NCBI GenBank assembly: GCA_900660155.1
Contig: CABFPE010000005.1
Span: 263,222 to 327,221, forward strand
DNA: 64,000 bases
Source of the DNA: Hofstenia miamia
Lineage: Eukaryota > Xenacoelomorpha > Acoela > Hofsteniidae
Reading direction: 5' to 3'
Part shown: positions 37,570 through 49,284 of the stretch, piece by piece
Layout: each line of letters starts with the position of its first letter
Numbering within the stretch: the stretch's first letter is position 1
Translations under genes and position numbers: made by a program
Notes under the pieces: generated by a model
Told to the model about the DNA's origin: nothing
Seen by the model: the letters and a program-made list of their open reading frames with translations, nothing else
Databases searched by the model: none

Positions 37570-39498
37570 ATGCTAAAACCGGCAAACATTATCCCCTATA
37601 TTAGCTCTGTTACAAAAATACGCTGAAACTGAAATTTTAAAGTTTTCCATAACCAGCTAGTGAATCCAGTAGCAAGCTATAATACTTTACAAAATGTGTT
37701 TGGGCAAGAAATTGTACATTCCCTAAACTATAAGAGTGTCATGTCATGGGTAGAGTGGGATTGATTAATATTCTATATAGTTCTACACTCATTCATCACT
37801 CATGTTTCCGTTTTGAACAATTACAGTACGCCAAATAGAATTTCGGTTTTTTCATTACAAATTTATTAGGTTGATGAATAATTATTGAGCAAAGTGGAAA
37901 TTGAAGAAGAATGGAATGATAAATTCAGAGCAGTGTATTGATTAAATCAACTTTTAAATGTTTTTCGAAAATCTTTTGAAGCGATGATAAAGTTCTCTCT
38001 AATGAATAAAAATGGATTTAGAGTTATTGTAATTAATCGAGTTATTTAGATAATATTTGCTTTTAAGATTTTTGTGTACGCAGCATATAAAATTAATTTT
38101 TAATATTGCATGCGAATTCAAGCCTTTTTCATCAGAATTGGCTAGGAATGGAGACCAAATAATACATGAAAAAATGCACGAATTATCTTCCCATTTACAA
38201 GCTGATACACAATACAAAGCCTTGGTCAAGAATACAATCCCACGAATGTAATTTATGTAGATATAGTTTTTTCAAGTTTGAATCACCCGCATCTCTGTAT
38301 ATAAAATTAAACACTTCAATATACACCTGTATTTTTATGTAAATTTATGTAATCCCAAAAATATGCTAGAGCATTTATCAGTTAATTGGCAAAATACAAT
38401 TTGAAAAAATTTCTCGTAGAAATTCAAATGAACATGAAAAATGGTATATCTTTATGTATATAAAGTTTTGAACAAAGCTCTATTTTCTGGTTGAAAGAAT
38501 TGATGCACTTATAGAATTAGGCCTATAAATCATTAGAAAAATTTGTACAAATGGAATAAATATAGTTTTTACAAATAAAATACCCGGCATGTAAAATTTG
38601 CGATATTAAGCCTGACATGTTATCATGGGCGTAGCTAGAAGAATATTTCAACAATGTCAAAATTGTGCTCTGTAGGGAGCAAAGTCCAAGAAAATTTACA
38701 AAATTGAAGCTTAATAAATACATTTCATGACCAATTTTGTCAATCAGTCATTGAATCCTCTGAATAATTTGAAGCTGTAGACATTATACAGACAATATAC
38801 ATAATAATGTAAAAAAGAGACTCATGAGCTCTCAAAGGCGTCAATTGATTCAGTTGGCACATAGGTCACCTACACCTATGGTTACTTAAACTAGAGTGAG
38901 CACACTATGATGGAAAAACCAGAAACTGTCCCAACTGCTACTTTTTACTTTTATGATTTCAAAATTACGGTTTTTCTTGGACTCAAACTTTACAATGAAC
39001 ATGACATTTAAGTAACTGTTTCAAAGGTAAGTTTACTGTTTATGAACTGCTGTCCTTTGACATTAAATGATTCCGTAGTAATGATTCTATCTGCTTCCCA
39101 ATAAAGTTGGCTTTTAAAATTTAATTTTTTCTTAGATGAAATATTCCATTCTTTGAGTTTTTCGAAACAACTATTTTTGCTAACACACTATTGAGATGTA
39201 GAGGAATAATTTTTCAAACATCAAAAATCGAATAGAAAAAACAAAACTTCCTCTTTAAATTTGCAATCGCCCCATACTACTGTTTACCTAACTTCGTCTT
39301 TATTGGAATCACACATCCGTCTTTCAGTTAAATTGAATAGCGCTAATTGGCAATATCAACGTAACTACAACATTGCGATATTAAGAAAGATAACTTCTTC
39401 CATCATTTTCATGAGGATAATATAAATAGTCTTCCTCTTCTATTGACATCCTGTTTCCTATGCAGCAATCTATATTTGTCTGCTAGCTACAAATTATT
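37570..39498. other. AT-rich DNA, no gene seen
   Basis: Nothing supportable. A GGGCGTAGCTAGAAG word at about 38629 resembles a transposon tip but has no mate nearby. Confidence 0.45.
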
Positions 39499-40439
39499 AA
39501 TAACATGGAATATGAATTTCTGAGCTTTTGTATACAAATTTAAGATGTCATCTTCAACAATGAAAAACCGGAATTCATTCGACTTTACTTACATTGTTTA
39601 CATATAAATATATTTTTGAATAGTCCATTGCAATGGGTGTTGTTACGGTTGGGGTTAGGTTAGGGTTAGGGTCAGACATGTCAACGAGCCGAGCTTCTAA
39701 CGATCCGAGCAGAGTCGAGCCGAGCCGAGTCGAGCTGAGCACAGTATTTGATATACAACAAGCCCAAAACGAGCCTATTTTAGGCAAAGCAAGTATATAG
39801 TTCTGCTTGTTAATTTGATTATGGAGATTTTTCTTATTTTTTTGCAGCCTTTCCTATAATCTTTATTAAGAAATGTTTATTAAATAATAGAAAGAGCTAT
39901 ATAAAAAATTCTTTGAGCACAATATTTTTAAAAATATACCAAGCTAAAACGAGCCTCATTCAAGTATTNAATAACATGGAATATGAATTTCTGAGCTTTT
40001 GTATACAAATTTAAGATGTCATCTTCAACAATGAAAAACCGGAATTCATTCGACTTTACTTACATTGTTTACATATAAATATATTTTTGAATAGTCCATT
40101 GCAATGGGTGTTGTTACGGTTGGGGTTAGGTTAGGGTTAGGGTCAGACATGTCAACGAGCCGAGCTTCTAACGATCCGAGCAGAGTCGAGCCGAGCCGAG
40201 TCGAGCTGAGCACAGTATTTGATATACAACAAGCCCAAAACGAGCCTATTTTAGGCAAAGCAAGTATATAGTTCTGCTTGTTAATTTGATTATGGAGATT
40301 TTTCTTATTTTTTTGCAGCCTTTCCTATAATCTTTATTAAGAAATGTTTATTAAATAATAGAAAGAGCTATATAAAAAATTCTTTGAGCACAATATTTTT
40401 AAAAATATACCAAGCTAAAACGAGCCTCATTCAAGTATT
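39499..40439. repeat. Perfect 470-bp direct duplication joined by one N (probable assembly artefact)
   Basis: Copy 1 (39499-39968) and copy 2 (39970-40439) read the same, starting AATAACATGGAATATG and ending TCATTCAAGTATT, with a single N at 39969 between them. This repeats the pattern at 21129-22329. The duplication includes the left part of a hAT-like element, so the element appears once and a fraction: a left fragment at 39673-39968 and the whole copy at 40144-40517. The two identical short frames it creates are not a gene pair. Confidence 0.93.
39645..39672. repeat. Short GGGTTA/TTAGGG-like tract
   Basis: The sequence GGTTAGGTTAGGGTTAGGGT has about three TTAGGG-like units and recurs at 40116-40143 in the duplicated copy. 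It continues on the other side of the hAT insertion as GGTTAGGGTTGGGC. It is too short to be a telomere and is best read as an interstitial telomere-like microsatellite. Confidence 0.6.
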
Positions 40440-40525
40440 TTATGTGCCGAGCCAAGCCGATTTTACACAAAATTTAAACGAGCCGAGCTTGGAAATGTCG
40501 CCTCATTCACAAGTCTGGTTAGGGT
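40136..40525. mobile_element. Short hAT-like transposon (374 bp) with perfect 8-bp TSD in a TTAGGG-like tract
   Basis: The element runs 40144-40517. The left tip CAGACATGTCAACGAG and the reverse complement of the right tip (CAGACTTGTGAATGAG) form the terminal inverted repeat. Identical octamers GTTAGGGT flank it at 40136-40143 and 40518-40525, the length expected for hAT. It carries several GAGCC/CCGAGC subterminal words, some as AAACGAGCC, and encodes no transposase. Its ends match the 1,055-bp element at 5158-6212, so it is likely a deletion derivative moved by the same transposase. The target was a short GGGTTA-rich run, which resembles interstitial telomeric sequence. Confidence 0.85.
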
Positions 40526-40746
40526 TGGGCATGGATGCAAGATTAACTCATCCGCAATGATAAATCTACTACTAATGTTACTATAAATATATTCCCATGC
40601 TTCTCCCTTTGGGCAAATTCATACTTTTACGATACTTGCTTCTTGTAAACTTTATTTCAGATTTAAATTTTTTAAAGTTTGCATGAATATTGCAGGAATA
40701 ACGACAAAAAATTTTAAAAAATCGTGCACATCGCGATATTCGTCGA

Positions 40747-40770
40747 ATATATATATATATATATATATAT
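40747..40770. repeat. (TA)n microsatellite
   Basis: Uninterrupted TA run. Confidence 0.95.
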
Positions 40771-41290
40771 CACAAACAGGAGGAAGAAATTTCCTTATTT
40801 GCAACATCTTCATTCAATCGTTTTAAGCACCTAGATAACTTAAAATAGAATCTCCAAGATTCTCAATTTTATCAAATAGATCAATCAGGCATGATTGAAC
40901 TCGGAATTGATTGCCTAAAAGAATTTAAATTGGAGTGGTCCTCTCCAGCTTTGAAAAGTGTGCTAGTCTCGAGTGCATCACGAAGAAGGCAACATGTTCT
41001 TCGACCTGCTAAAATGTGTCATAAAGCTAGATATTCCCACGAGCAACTTCAATTGCATTCGAGCCAGCCATTGATTTTTCAACAAAATTGGTCAACTTGT
41101 CATAAAGACCGGTCGACATCTACATTTTCCGATAATTAAAAAGAAAGCTTTCTCCGAAGCCACCTTCCATTAAGCTCTTATTATCGTCAATTGAGAATCT
41201 ATGGTAGACGTCAAAAGACGTTTAAACCACTGAAGCTTAACTACATTAGATGTGCTCTGGAGCGGCTTAGAGGGGTGAATAGTACAAAAT
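40771..41290 (+). other. GC-richer patch with an unrecognised 82-aa open frame
   Basis: This stretch is less AT-rich than its flanks and contains an ATG-started frame at 40891-41139. The frame starts MIELGIDCLKEFKLEWSSPA and goes on with many Ser, His, Gln and Arg and no membrane segment or known motif. The composition suggests old coding or transposon DNA. I cannot identify a family, an acceptor or donor site that would make it an exon, or terminal repeats. Confidence 0.25.
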
Positions 41291-44200
41291 AGATACTCCT
41301 GCTGTAAGCAAGCCTTATTCGTCGTTGCTTAGGTGGATTACTAATATTATGAGTTACAATGTTCAAAGAATTGCCACGTAATATTCGTGGCTAATTTCAT
41401 AAAAAAGGCGCCCTAACAATGTTATAAACATACTAGTTTCAGCATTTTATTAATAAATGATTTGGTGCAAAATGTACATGCAGAAATAATTCTTATCTTA
41501 AATGATTTGGGTATGGCTTAGTATTTGAAATTTGGCTCTACACTCTACCTGGATCATTAGTTCTAGGATTAATGGACACATTAACTAAGCGTTAAATAAT
41601 TTCAAAACTATCAGACACCCTTATAACAAATTTGCACGTGTTGTCTGTCACTTTGGTATATTCGAAACTAATAATCACACTGAAATATTCCTTTACAAAA
41701 CTGCCAGCTTTCCTACTTATATGTTGTAAAATTAACAATAAAAATTTATTGTCTCAATTTGGTATAAAAGAGCACATGGCAATGCTTTATTGAGACACAC
41801 TTGGCTGACTTCAGATTGAATCAACATGGTTACAACCAGAAACGTTATTGTTAGATTTTGTGTTTGTGGTCATTGGGTTTTATGCTGTTTTCGTTTTGTA
41901 TTTGTTTACAAAGTGCTAAATTAAAAGAGTTTCGGTGCATTTTCCGTAAATATTGATGAAAACCGATAAAATGCATTGGCTTATGAAAAATGTTTGTTGA
42001 AACATCATTTAATTCATCTGGAATATTTGTTTTTTGGATGTTGAGTCATGTGTTGTTTAAATTATTAAATATCAGACAGGTACTTGTGAATCAAAGTGTA
42101 GTTGACGCACTTCTTGCCATTCTATTTTTCCTTATAAGATTTCCAATGTATTTGTTCGTAGCTCATTTTAATTTTGCATACTTCAATGTGCCAAATGCTA
42201 GAATTTGTAGAGCTTAACAAACCAACTTTGTAAATACTAATGAGGTGATCTAAAACACTGACTAGTTTAGTTTAAGACACCCATTCCAGTTAAATCTAAT
42301 ATACATTACAAGAGTACCAAATACTAAGAATGCATTATGATATTCAAATGGGAGAACAGCTGCTGATAAAACGGCAGCCTCAAGAAATCGATACTTAATG
42401 CATAAAAATGATATACAGATTTGATTAAGTCGATGATATAAAAAATTATCAGTGCTTTAATACTTTGAGTCAGTAGGGTTAACGTTGAAATTCCAGGGAG
42501 TGGAAATGCTGGTTCTGGGCATATATGTAGCATATACATCAAAAACTTTCATTTGAAACTTCATGAAAACACTATGTCTACATTTTATATTTCACATGCG
42601 TTTTTCTAGCTTTTAAATTTATATTATATGTAAAATGTAAATTTAATTATTTACCAGTTATATTATTTTCTATATATCTTTGGGTCCATTAATATTTATA
42701 TGTAAAAACATGCACATATACAGTATGTGTATTTGTGTATATTGGAAAAATAATATTACTGTATTTATTCAGAAATTATCTGTTGAGTAATTTGTCCAAG
42801 ATGAATAAGTTATTAACCAATGATATCCTATCAAATTTTTGTAATTTTGGCAAAAGCTGGCAAACAGAAATGTGTAAATTTTAAAGTGATACCGACATGT
42901 TATATAAACAAGTAATCTCACCAAAATCATTTATGTGAATTCCCAAAGAAAGTGATTTTGTAGTACATGTAGAAAAATGTGTTTTAAGGTGGAATTAAAC
43001 ATGTTAATTTTTTAAATAAATTTGCCGCACAACCCTTCCCTGTAAGAGAGCCAATATAATAACAAAAAAATATTCTGAAAGCGGATGATTAATTAAATTT
43101 CCTACTAGTCAGCCGAATCTGTTTTACCATTTTGCTCAAAGCAGTAATAAATTTGAGCAGATTCTTTCATCATTTCAAGGAAATCTGAACATATAATGCT
43201 TAGCTGGATATTTTTTATGGTAATATTTATATTAGGAACGACTATATTGTCTCATCCAATTGCACTTTTATAGAGATATTTGATTTATGTGCTTGTTGTT
43301 TATTGCCTTTAAAAGTGTAACTTATGATAAATAGTCGCCTATTTTTCAAAATTACAATTCCTTAACTGACCTAGGACACTACCCATGACACTGCATTTAT
43401 GAATTATTCAAACCAAAACTTGGCCCATGGGTTTTTACTGATGACCTGACCCATGTGCCAAGTGAGGTTGGATTGGGTTTACTCGATTTGTTTTCCACAT
43501 TTCATTTAATGGAGGTACCGTTAATTAATAACACCAGTTCAAAATCATGCCTAAATGGACTTGATTAAGAAAACGATACTTTTCATGAAGAATAATGATG
43601 CAGAAGGAAAATCACATGCTTCAAGAACCTCTACTGATTTTAAATACAATTTTGGAAATTATAAGTGAAAGAAGGCAATTTTAATATGATGACTGAGCAG
43701 CTTGTTTATCACTGGTTTAGGTTCCAAAAGTAGGGTTGATCTAGCAAACATAAATCAGGTTTAACAAGCGGTTCTACAAGTCAACAATGTAGTAGAACAA
43801 TGATGTATTCTGCTTCACAGCATATATGTTGCAGAAGGCAGAAAGATGCAATTGTTAGATTTGTTGGAGCTAAGCAAAACAGAAACGTATCATTAATAGT
43901 AATTACGAGTTCATCTTTAACATTTTAACAGTCTAAATTGAAATTTCCAATAATAATTAATAATGGATTTACTTTAAATCTACGCAACGGCATCCTATTA
44001 AGAAGATTAAATATATCATTTTAATTTTGCTATGAAATTCTCTGTTTTTATTCGTCCATCCAGACTCTTGATATTTTTTAGTTGCATGACAAAAACTAGC
44101 TTTAGGCGAAATATTAATTAGTTGCTTAGTACGGTGTTAATTAGTCCAATTAATTTCCCACTGACTTTGCCCAACGAGGCGAAGAAATTCATTAATATTG

Positions 44201-44482
44201 GCCACGTTCTGCTTATGATTCTATTCGTATGACGCCAGGTGTTTTTCAATAAATTTTAGCATTATACTTTCTTATTCCGATAGATATATATACTGCCAAC
44301 CAATATTTATTTTTGATAATATCGCACATTAATGACACTCATCAAGTCTTTTATCTTACATGTAACTTTTTTCATTCTTCGAAATTTTTGGGAATGCTTT
44401 TTTATGGGAATGATTTTTTAATATTCTGAACTTTGGCTCTATTTGACATTATTAGACCAAAAATTTTGCACGACAATTTTGT
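41291..44482. other. AT-rich DNA, no gene seen
   Basis: No supportable gene. A GGCCCATGGG/GACCCATGTGCC patch at about 43418-43490 has the look of a hAT scrap without termini. The hydrophobic frame at 41990-42217 matches nothing I know. Confidence 0.45.
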
Positions 44483-44662
44483 TTTGGTCCTAATGGTGGT
44501 GTAAGCAGATTTGGGGACTGCCCCTTAAAATTGAAATTTCAGAAAAAACCTGTCTAAATTTTATAACAGTAAAAGTCCTTTTAATTAGTTAATATGCTAA
44601 ATAATGAATGTAGCTTGTCTCCTCCCCAAGTTAAAATTCTTTCGGCCACCACTGTTTGGGGC
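44483..44662. mobile_element. hAT-like MITE (164 bp)
   Basis: The element runs 44491-44654. The left tip TAATGGTGGTGTAAG and the reverse complement of the right tip (CAGTGGTGGCCGAAAG) match over the TGGTGG core. Flanking octamers TTTGGTCC and TTTGGGGC match at 6 of 8 positions, compatible with a worn 8-bp hAT duplication. No coding capacity. Confidence 0.5.
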
Positions 44663-44868
44663 TGAATAACACTAAATTTTTGGTGATATAAATAACTAAA
44701 TAATGTTCGTTCTTATGCTTCCTATTTGAACCTAATGTATATTGAAATTGGTGAATTTCAGTTTTGATCCAAATAATGATGAACTTTTGTATGTGTATAT
44801 TGTGGGTTTTAAATATATGGTATTTCTATAAACTTAAGGTTTGCAAGCTTCCCGAAACACAAAATTAC

Positions 44869-44874
<6 letters not shown>

Positions 44875-44901
<27 letters not shown>

Positions 44902-44917
44902 GGCCTATATATATATC
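44875..44917. repeat. (TA)n microsatellite, interrupted once
   Basis: TA run at 44875-44901, then TGGCC, then a second short TA run to 44917. The nearby open frame through it is not a gene. Confidence 0.9.
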
Positions 44918-47900
44918 TTCGGGAAAAATTATTATTGATATTTGAAGTATTAAGCTTGCATACAATGAATGATCTGTTTATGAGCTAATTAAGAAATCCT
45001 ACTTTAGAGTAACTTTTAATACATGAGTTGTTTGAATAAAAATTTGTTGTTTTATTAAGCATTTTCGAAGCCTTCAAATCCATTCATACAAAAATTTTTG
45101 AAAAAATACAAGGCTTTAGACACTCAATTCTATTTCTTGTGCTATATTTTACACAAATTGTGCATTGATGCTGAATTTTTTTATTGGACTTGTCTATCCC
45201 TAAACATTCATTGAATAGAAGCTAGCTGTTTGATAAGTTCAAACGAGATCTGAATGGACAAAACATTAAAAAATTGATCCGGTTGATAAAATTCAATACG
45301 ATAACTTTAATTGTAGAGCAGATATTTTCAGTATAATGTTGAATATTCAAAATCATGCTTATATATTCCAACTTAAAATTTTATTAATGTACACAGAAAA
45401 AAGTGTGAGCGCAATTTGATAAGGTAGGGGGTACTGTAAGCAGATTAAAGATACATTTATTTCTTTTTTCTAAGTTAAGCGTGAAGAGGTGGTATAGTGG
45501 AGCTTTTTTACAATGCTCCAAGTAAGCAATCGGCAAATGAGGTGAACGCTAAAATTATTTCTCTGTAACTACTTCCAATAACAAAACGTTTGAAAACCCA
45601 AAGGCAATGAATGTTTTATTCTATTGAAGTAAACAAAGCAATATTGCTTTAAAAAGAATAGATTTGAATACGGTATGAAAATCCAAATTTCCTTATTGAA
45701 ACGCGACAATACACAGAATTTATATTTGATTTCCTGTTTAAAATTGAATGCATTGTAATGCGATATCCATCAAACAATAATTTAAAAATATTTTCTTCAT
45801 AATCTCTCCCTCGCTCACCATTTTCGAAATAAAATTATTAGAAATTACACCTATGTAATATTAATATAGTCTAAATATTATATGGTTTATATTAAAGCAT
45901 CTGCGTTTACAAATTGTACATTTCTTTTTCTATTATAAACTACAATAGTAATAAGTTTCGTTTTTATGTAAATTCTAAAAATTCGTATAAACCCCAGTCT
46001 CTAGTAGAAAAGAAGAGATTTTATTTGACATATCACAGTAAGACATAAAACATCTTGGGTACTGTACGTAAGCAGATGGTTTTTTAAGCGCTTAGATTGA
46101 ACCAAATTTATGATCATAAAGCAATTTCACAAATGTCAAGGTCGAAACTGTCATCAGATTACTTGCCATCTTTCAGGTTTGTAGCCAGCCTCAAAACTTA
46201 GGGATTATTATTTATCAATATAAAATACTAAGAAATGCCGCATGCAAAAAAAATGTAAATAACGTTTTTTGAGTTTCTACTAACAAATGACCCTGTTCTA
46301 ACCTGAATTCTAAGCCTACGGAATATTCTAAAATAGCATGATATTAAAGAATGACTTGGCAATTAAAAAATGATTTTAGAAATTAAAAGTTCATAGAAAA
46401 AATATGTTTGGTTAATAGCTGGCCATACTTATGATAGTTTTATGCCTATATTTATAAATTATAGCTGTCCTAAGACTTCTAGAGGAAAGTAAAATAGCTT
46501 AAATTTTTTCAGTGGGTGTTAGGCATCCCCCTTGGCTATGGGCCAGCCATGTCTTGGGTTTTAAATAAATTTTATTTCTTCGAAGCACATTCGAATCTTC
46601 GTTATTTCGTAAAAATCTTCTGTTAGGCATGTAATTCTTTATAATTGACTCGAATTTTGTAGAATATATAATCACAAATTTCATGAATTGACAATAGCTA
46701 TCCTTCTCAGATCTAGACTATGAGCTAATATTATCACCTTTAGTAAACGCAAATTCAATAAATACAATAAAATCGGATATATATGTTTTGCAAAAAAATT
46801 TCATGCTTCTTGGTCGAAGAATTTTGGTGTATAATTTTTTTTATTAAAGTGGATAGAAACTAACTACAATAAACATTCAGCAGACATGACAATGCCAATT
46901 TAACTATAAACATAAAAATTCAAAACAACATATAATCAATGTACAAATGGCAAGCGAAAATTGAGTTTTAACATATGTACTATCGATTTTGAATCTATCT
47001 TTACAAATTTTTATGACATAGATCAAGCCTAGGAGTTTTTTGTAAAAGTTCATTTTGCCTGAAGCTGAGAAAATGCTTAATTACGGTCACCCTGAATTCA
47101 AACAAAATAATTTTTATTGAAATAGTTTTAACAGGTATCTGTAAATTGAGAGTGTTTGATAGCCTATGTTCCGCATGATTTAACATAGCGGGAAAAAATG
47201 TTTAACTGAGGCTTACAATAGCCATGTGTGAACTAAGGCGTTCGACTTTTAGATTTCAATTTTCAGATTTTCCATTATCCAGGCGTTGAACTCCAGAAAA
47301 TATATGAATTATAGTTGGTAATACAATTGGACATGGTTTGCATAATTACTTGAGTTTTTGGGGAAAAATGTCTAGCACAAAATTCAATCTCTTCACACTT
47401 ATTACAAAAGTGAAGTGCCGAATAATCCCAAAGCTACTGAATAACTGAATGCCTGGATTTCTCCATTCATCTTACAAACAATATTTTGACTAGAACTTAT
47501 TCGACTATTTCAAGGAACATGCATATTATCATTTAGATCATAATATTAAATTTTTGATATTTTATTTAAATTTACATGCACTTTTTAACATGTCCACTAT
47601 AAAAAACGAATATTTTCCCAAAATCTTCTTAAAATAGAGATGTCATATACTTCTATTGAATTCGTTTTCGGTCCTATAAATCCTAAATCACATACTTTAT
47701 TGAAAATATAAGTTTTTTGTTCACTACAAGACTTTCAGCATAAAAACTACGACCTTCAAAGACTTCAAATTGGAATTTATTAGTTTTTAGCGTCACATCA
47801 TGCAAGTAAGTAGAAATTCTTGAAAGCAGTGTAATTTGCAAGTTTTTCTTCCACTCAGTACGAGCCTTGACAGCGAAATAATGGAAAATGTACACTGAAA

Positions 47901-49284
47901 CTAATTTGGTAGTTTATATTTACATTATTAAAAATGAAAATTAATTTTTTAAGTAATTATCGAATTTTTTTAATATAAAAAATACGCATTATCTAGAATA
48001 GAACTGTTTTAAAACAAGAAGGAATATAATCTGTGAAAATCTAAGTATACAAAAGCGATGAACACCTGAGAGAGACGTTGTAACAATCAATATCGCAAAT
48101 TGAATTCTGAAGAACATCAAACAATAAATTAACAAAAACAGCTAATCCACAGGTAACGTTCGGATGTTAGATACTTCGACCGGCGATTGTCTTTAAATGT
48201 ATCTGCCTTAGTGAACTCGCGCTTTGTTACCTTGCTAAAGCCTTTAGGAAAAATCCTTTATGCTGTTAATTAACAAACTTAGCAATGTGTAGTCAAGAAA
48301 TCTTATTTTATTTAAATGCAAAAGTATTAGATTTGAATAACTTATCGAAACTAAGTCAGTTGGGAGTCTATTTACAATGAATTAGTCGAAACGCTCATAT
48401 TATTGAGCAACTAATATATTAGAGTTTTTGATATTTGACAAATTGACTAGATTTTGGCTTAGTAAAGCCCTTCAAAATTCATTGCAACCAAATATAGAAC
48501 GAGTTGGATAACGATACTATGAACTGCAAAGTTTTGATGGGTATTTTTATTCATATGTTGCTTACTTTTCTAAGAATATTAAATTGAATTTGAACTTTTT
48601 TCGACTTTGATCAATGTCAGTATTAATTATAGTAATTTACACCTAATAAAAAACGAGAAAAGCTATTGTATTATCACTTGGAAATATATATGGAGTAAAT
48701 ATAGTATTTCCCCGTAAAATAACGCATATTATTTTAATGGATGGATCTGTTTTTTACAGACGAAAATGACCCTGAATTTTCTCTTTTATCACGAAATCAG
48801 ATACTTGTACGTTAAAATCAAATAACCAATATTGATTGCAAAGGCTTATATCTTGCAACAAAGTACACGCGATCAATGCAAACATTGATTTTAATATCTT
48901 CCACATATTCAATTGGACAGCGCCAATGGAACGAATATTAGAGTGCTGGTGATACAGTGCCTTTCCCCAATTTATTTTATGCCATACTAAAATGCCAATT
49001 CTAAAATTCTCTCTAAACAATACCACTCCAAGTTTAAATGCTATACAAATACTGTATTAACATTCCGCCAAGAACAGTTGTAACAATGAAATCACTCAAT
49101 TAAAATCTATAAAATTGCCTTGTATTGCTTGATTTAATTTCTTATGAACCTTAAATTAATAAAAAATTTAAAAATATTTTTTCAACAGCATTATTTTGTT
49201 TATTATAAATTCTATCATCAAATATCAAATAAATTGACTATTTTTACTACAAATAGATTTGTCTACAGTAATGCTAATTTCTAA
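44918..49284. other. AT-rich DNA, no gene supported
   Basis: About 4.4 kb with only short chance frames (for example 46499-46684, 47001-47186, 47683-47895 and 48754-49026), none with a recognisable domain. No repeat structure found. Confidence 0.45.

Noticed and set aside
38629-38690. GGGCGTAGCTAG word like a MITE tip
   Set aside because: No mirrored partner within a reasonable distance.
39575-40258. Two identical 70-aa minus-strand frames that look like a gene pair
   Set aside because: They lie in the single-N duplication and overlap the hAT-like element; the identity comes from the probable assembly error.
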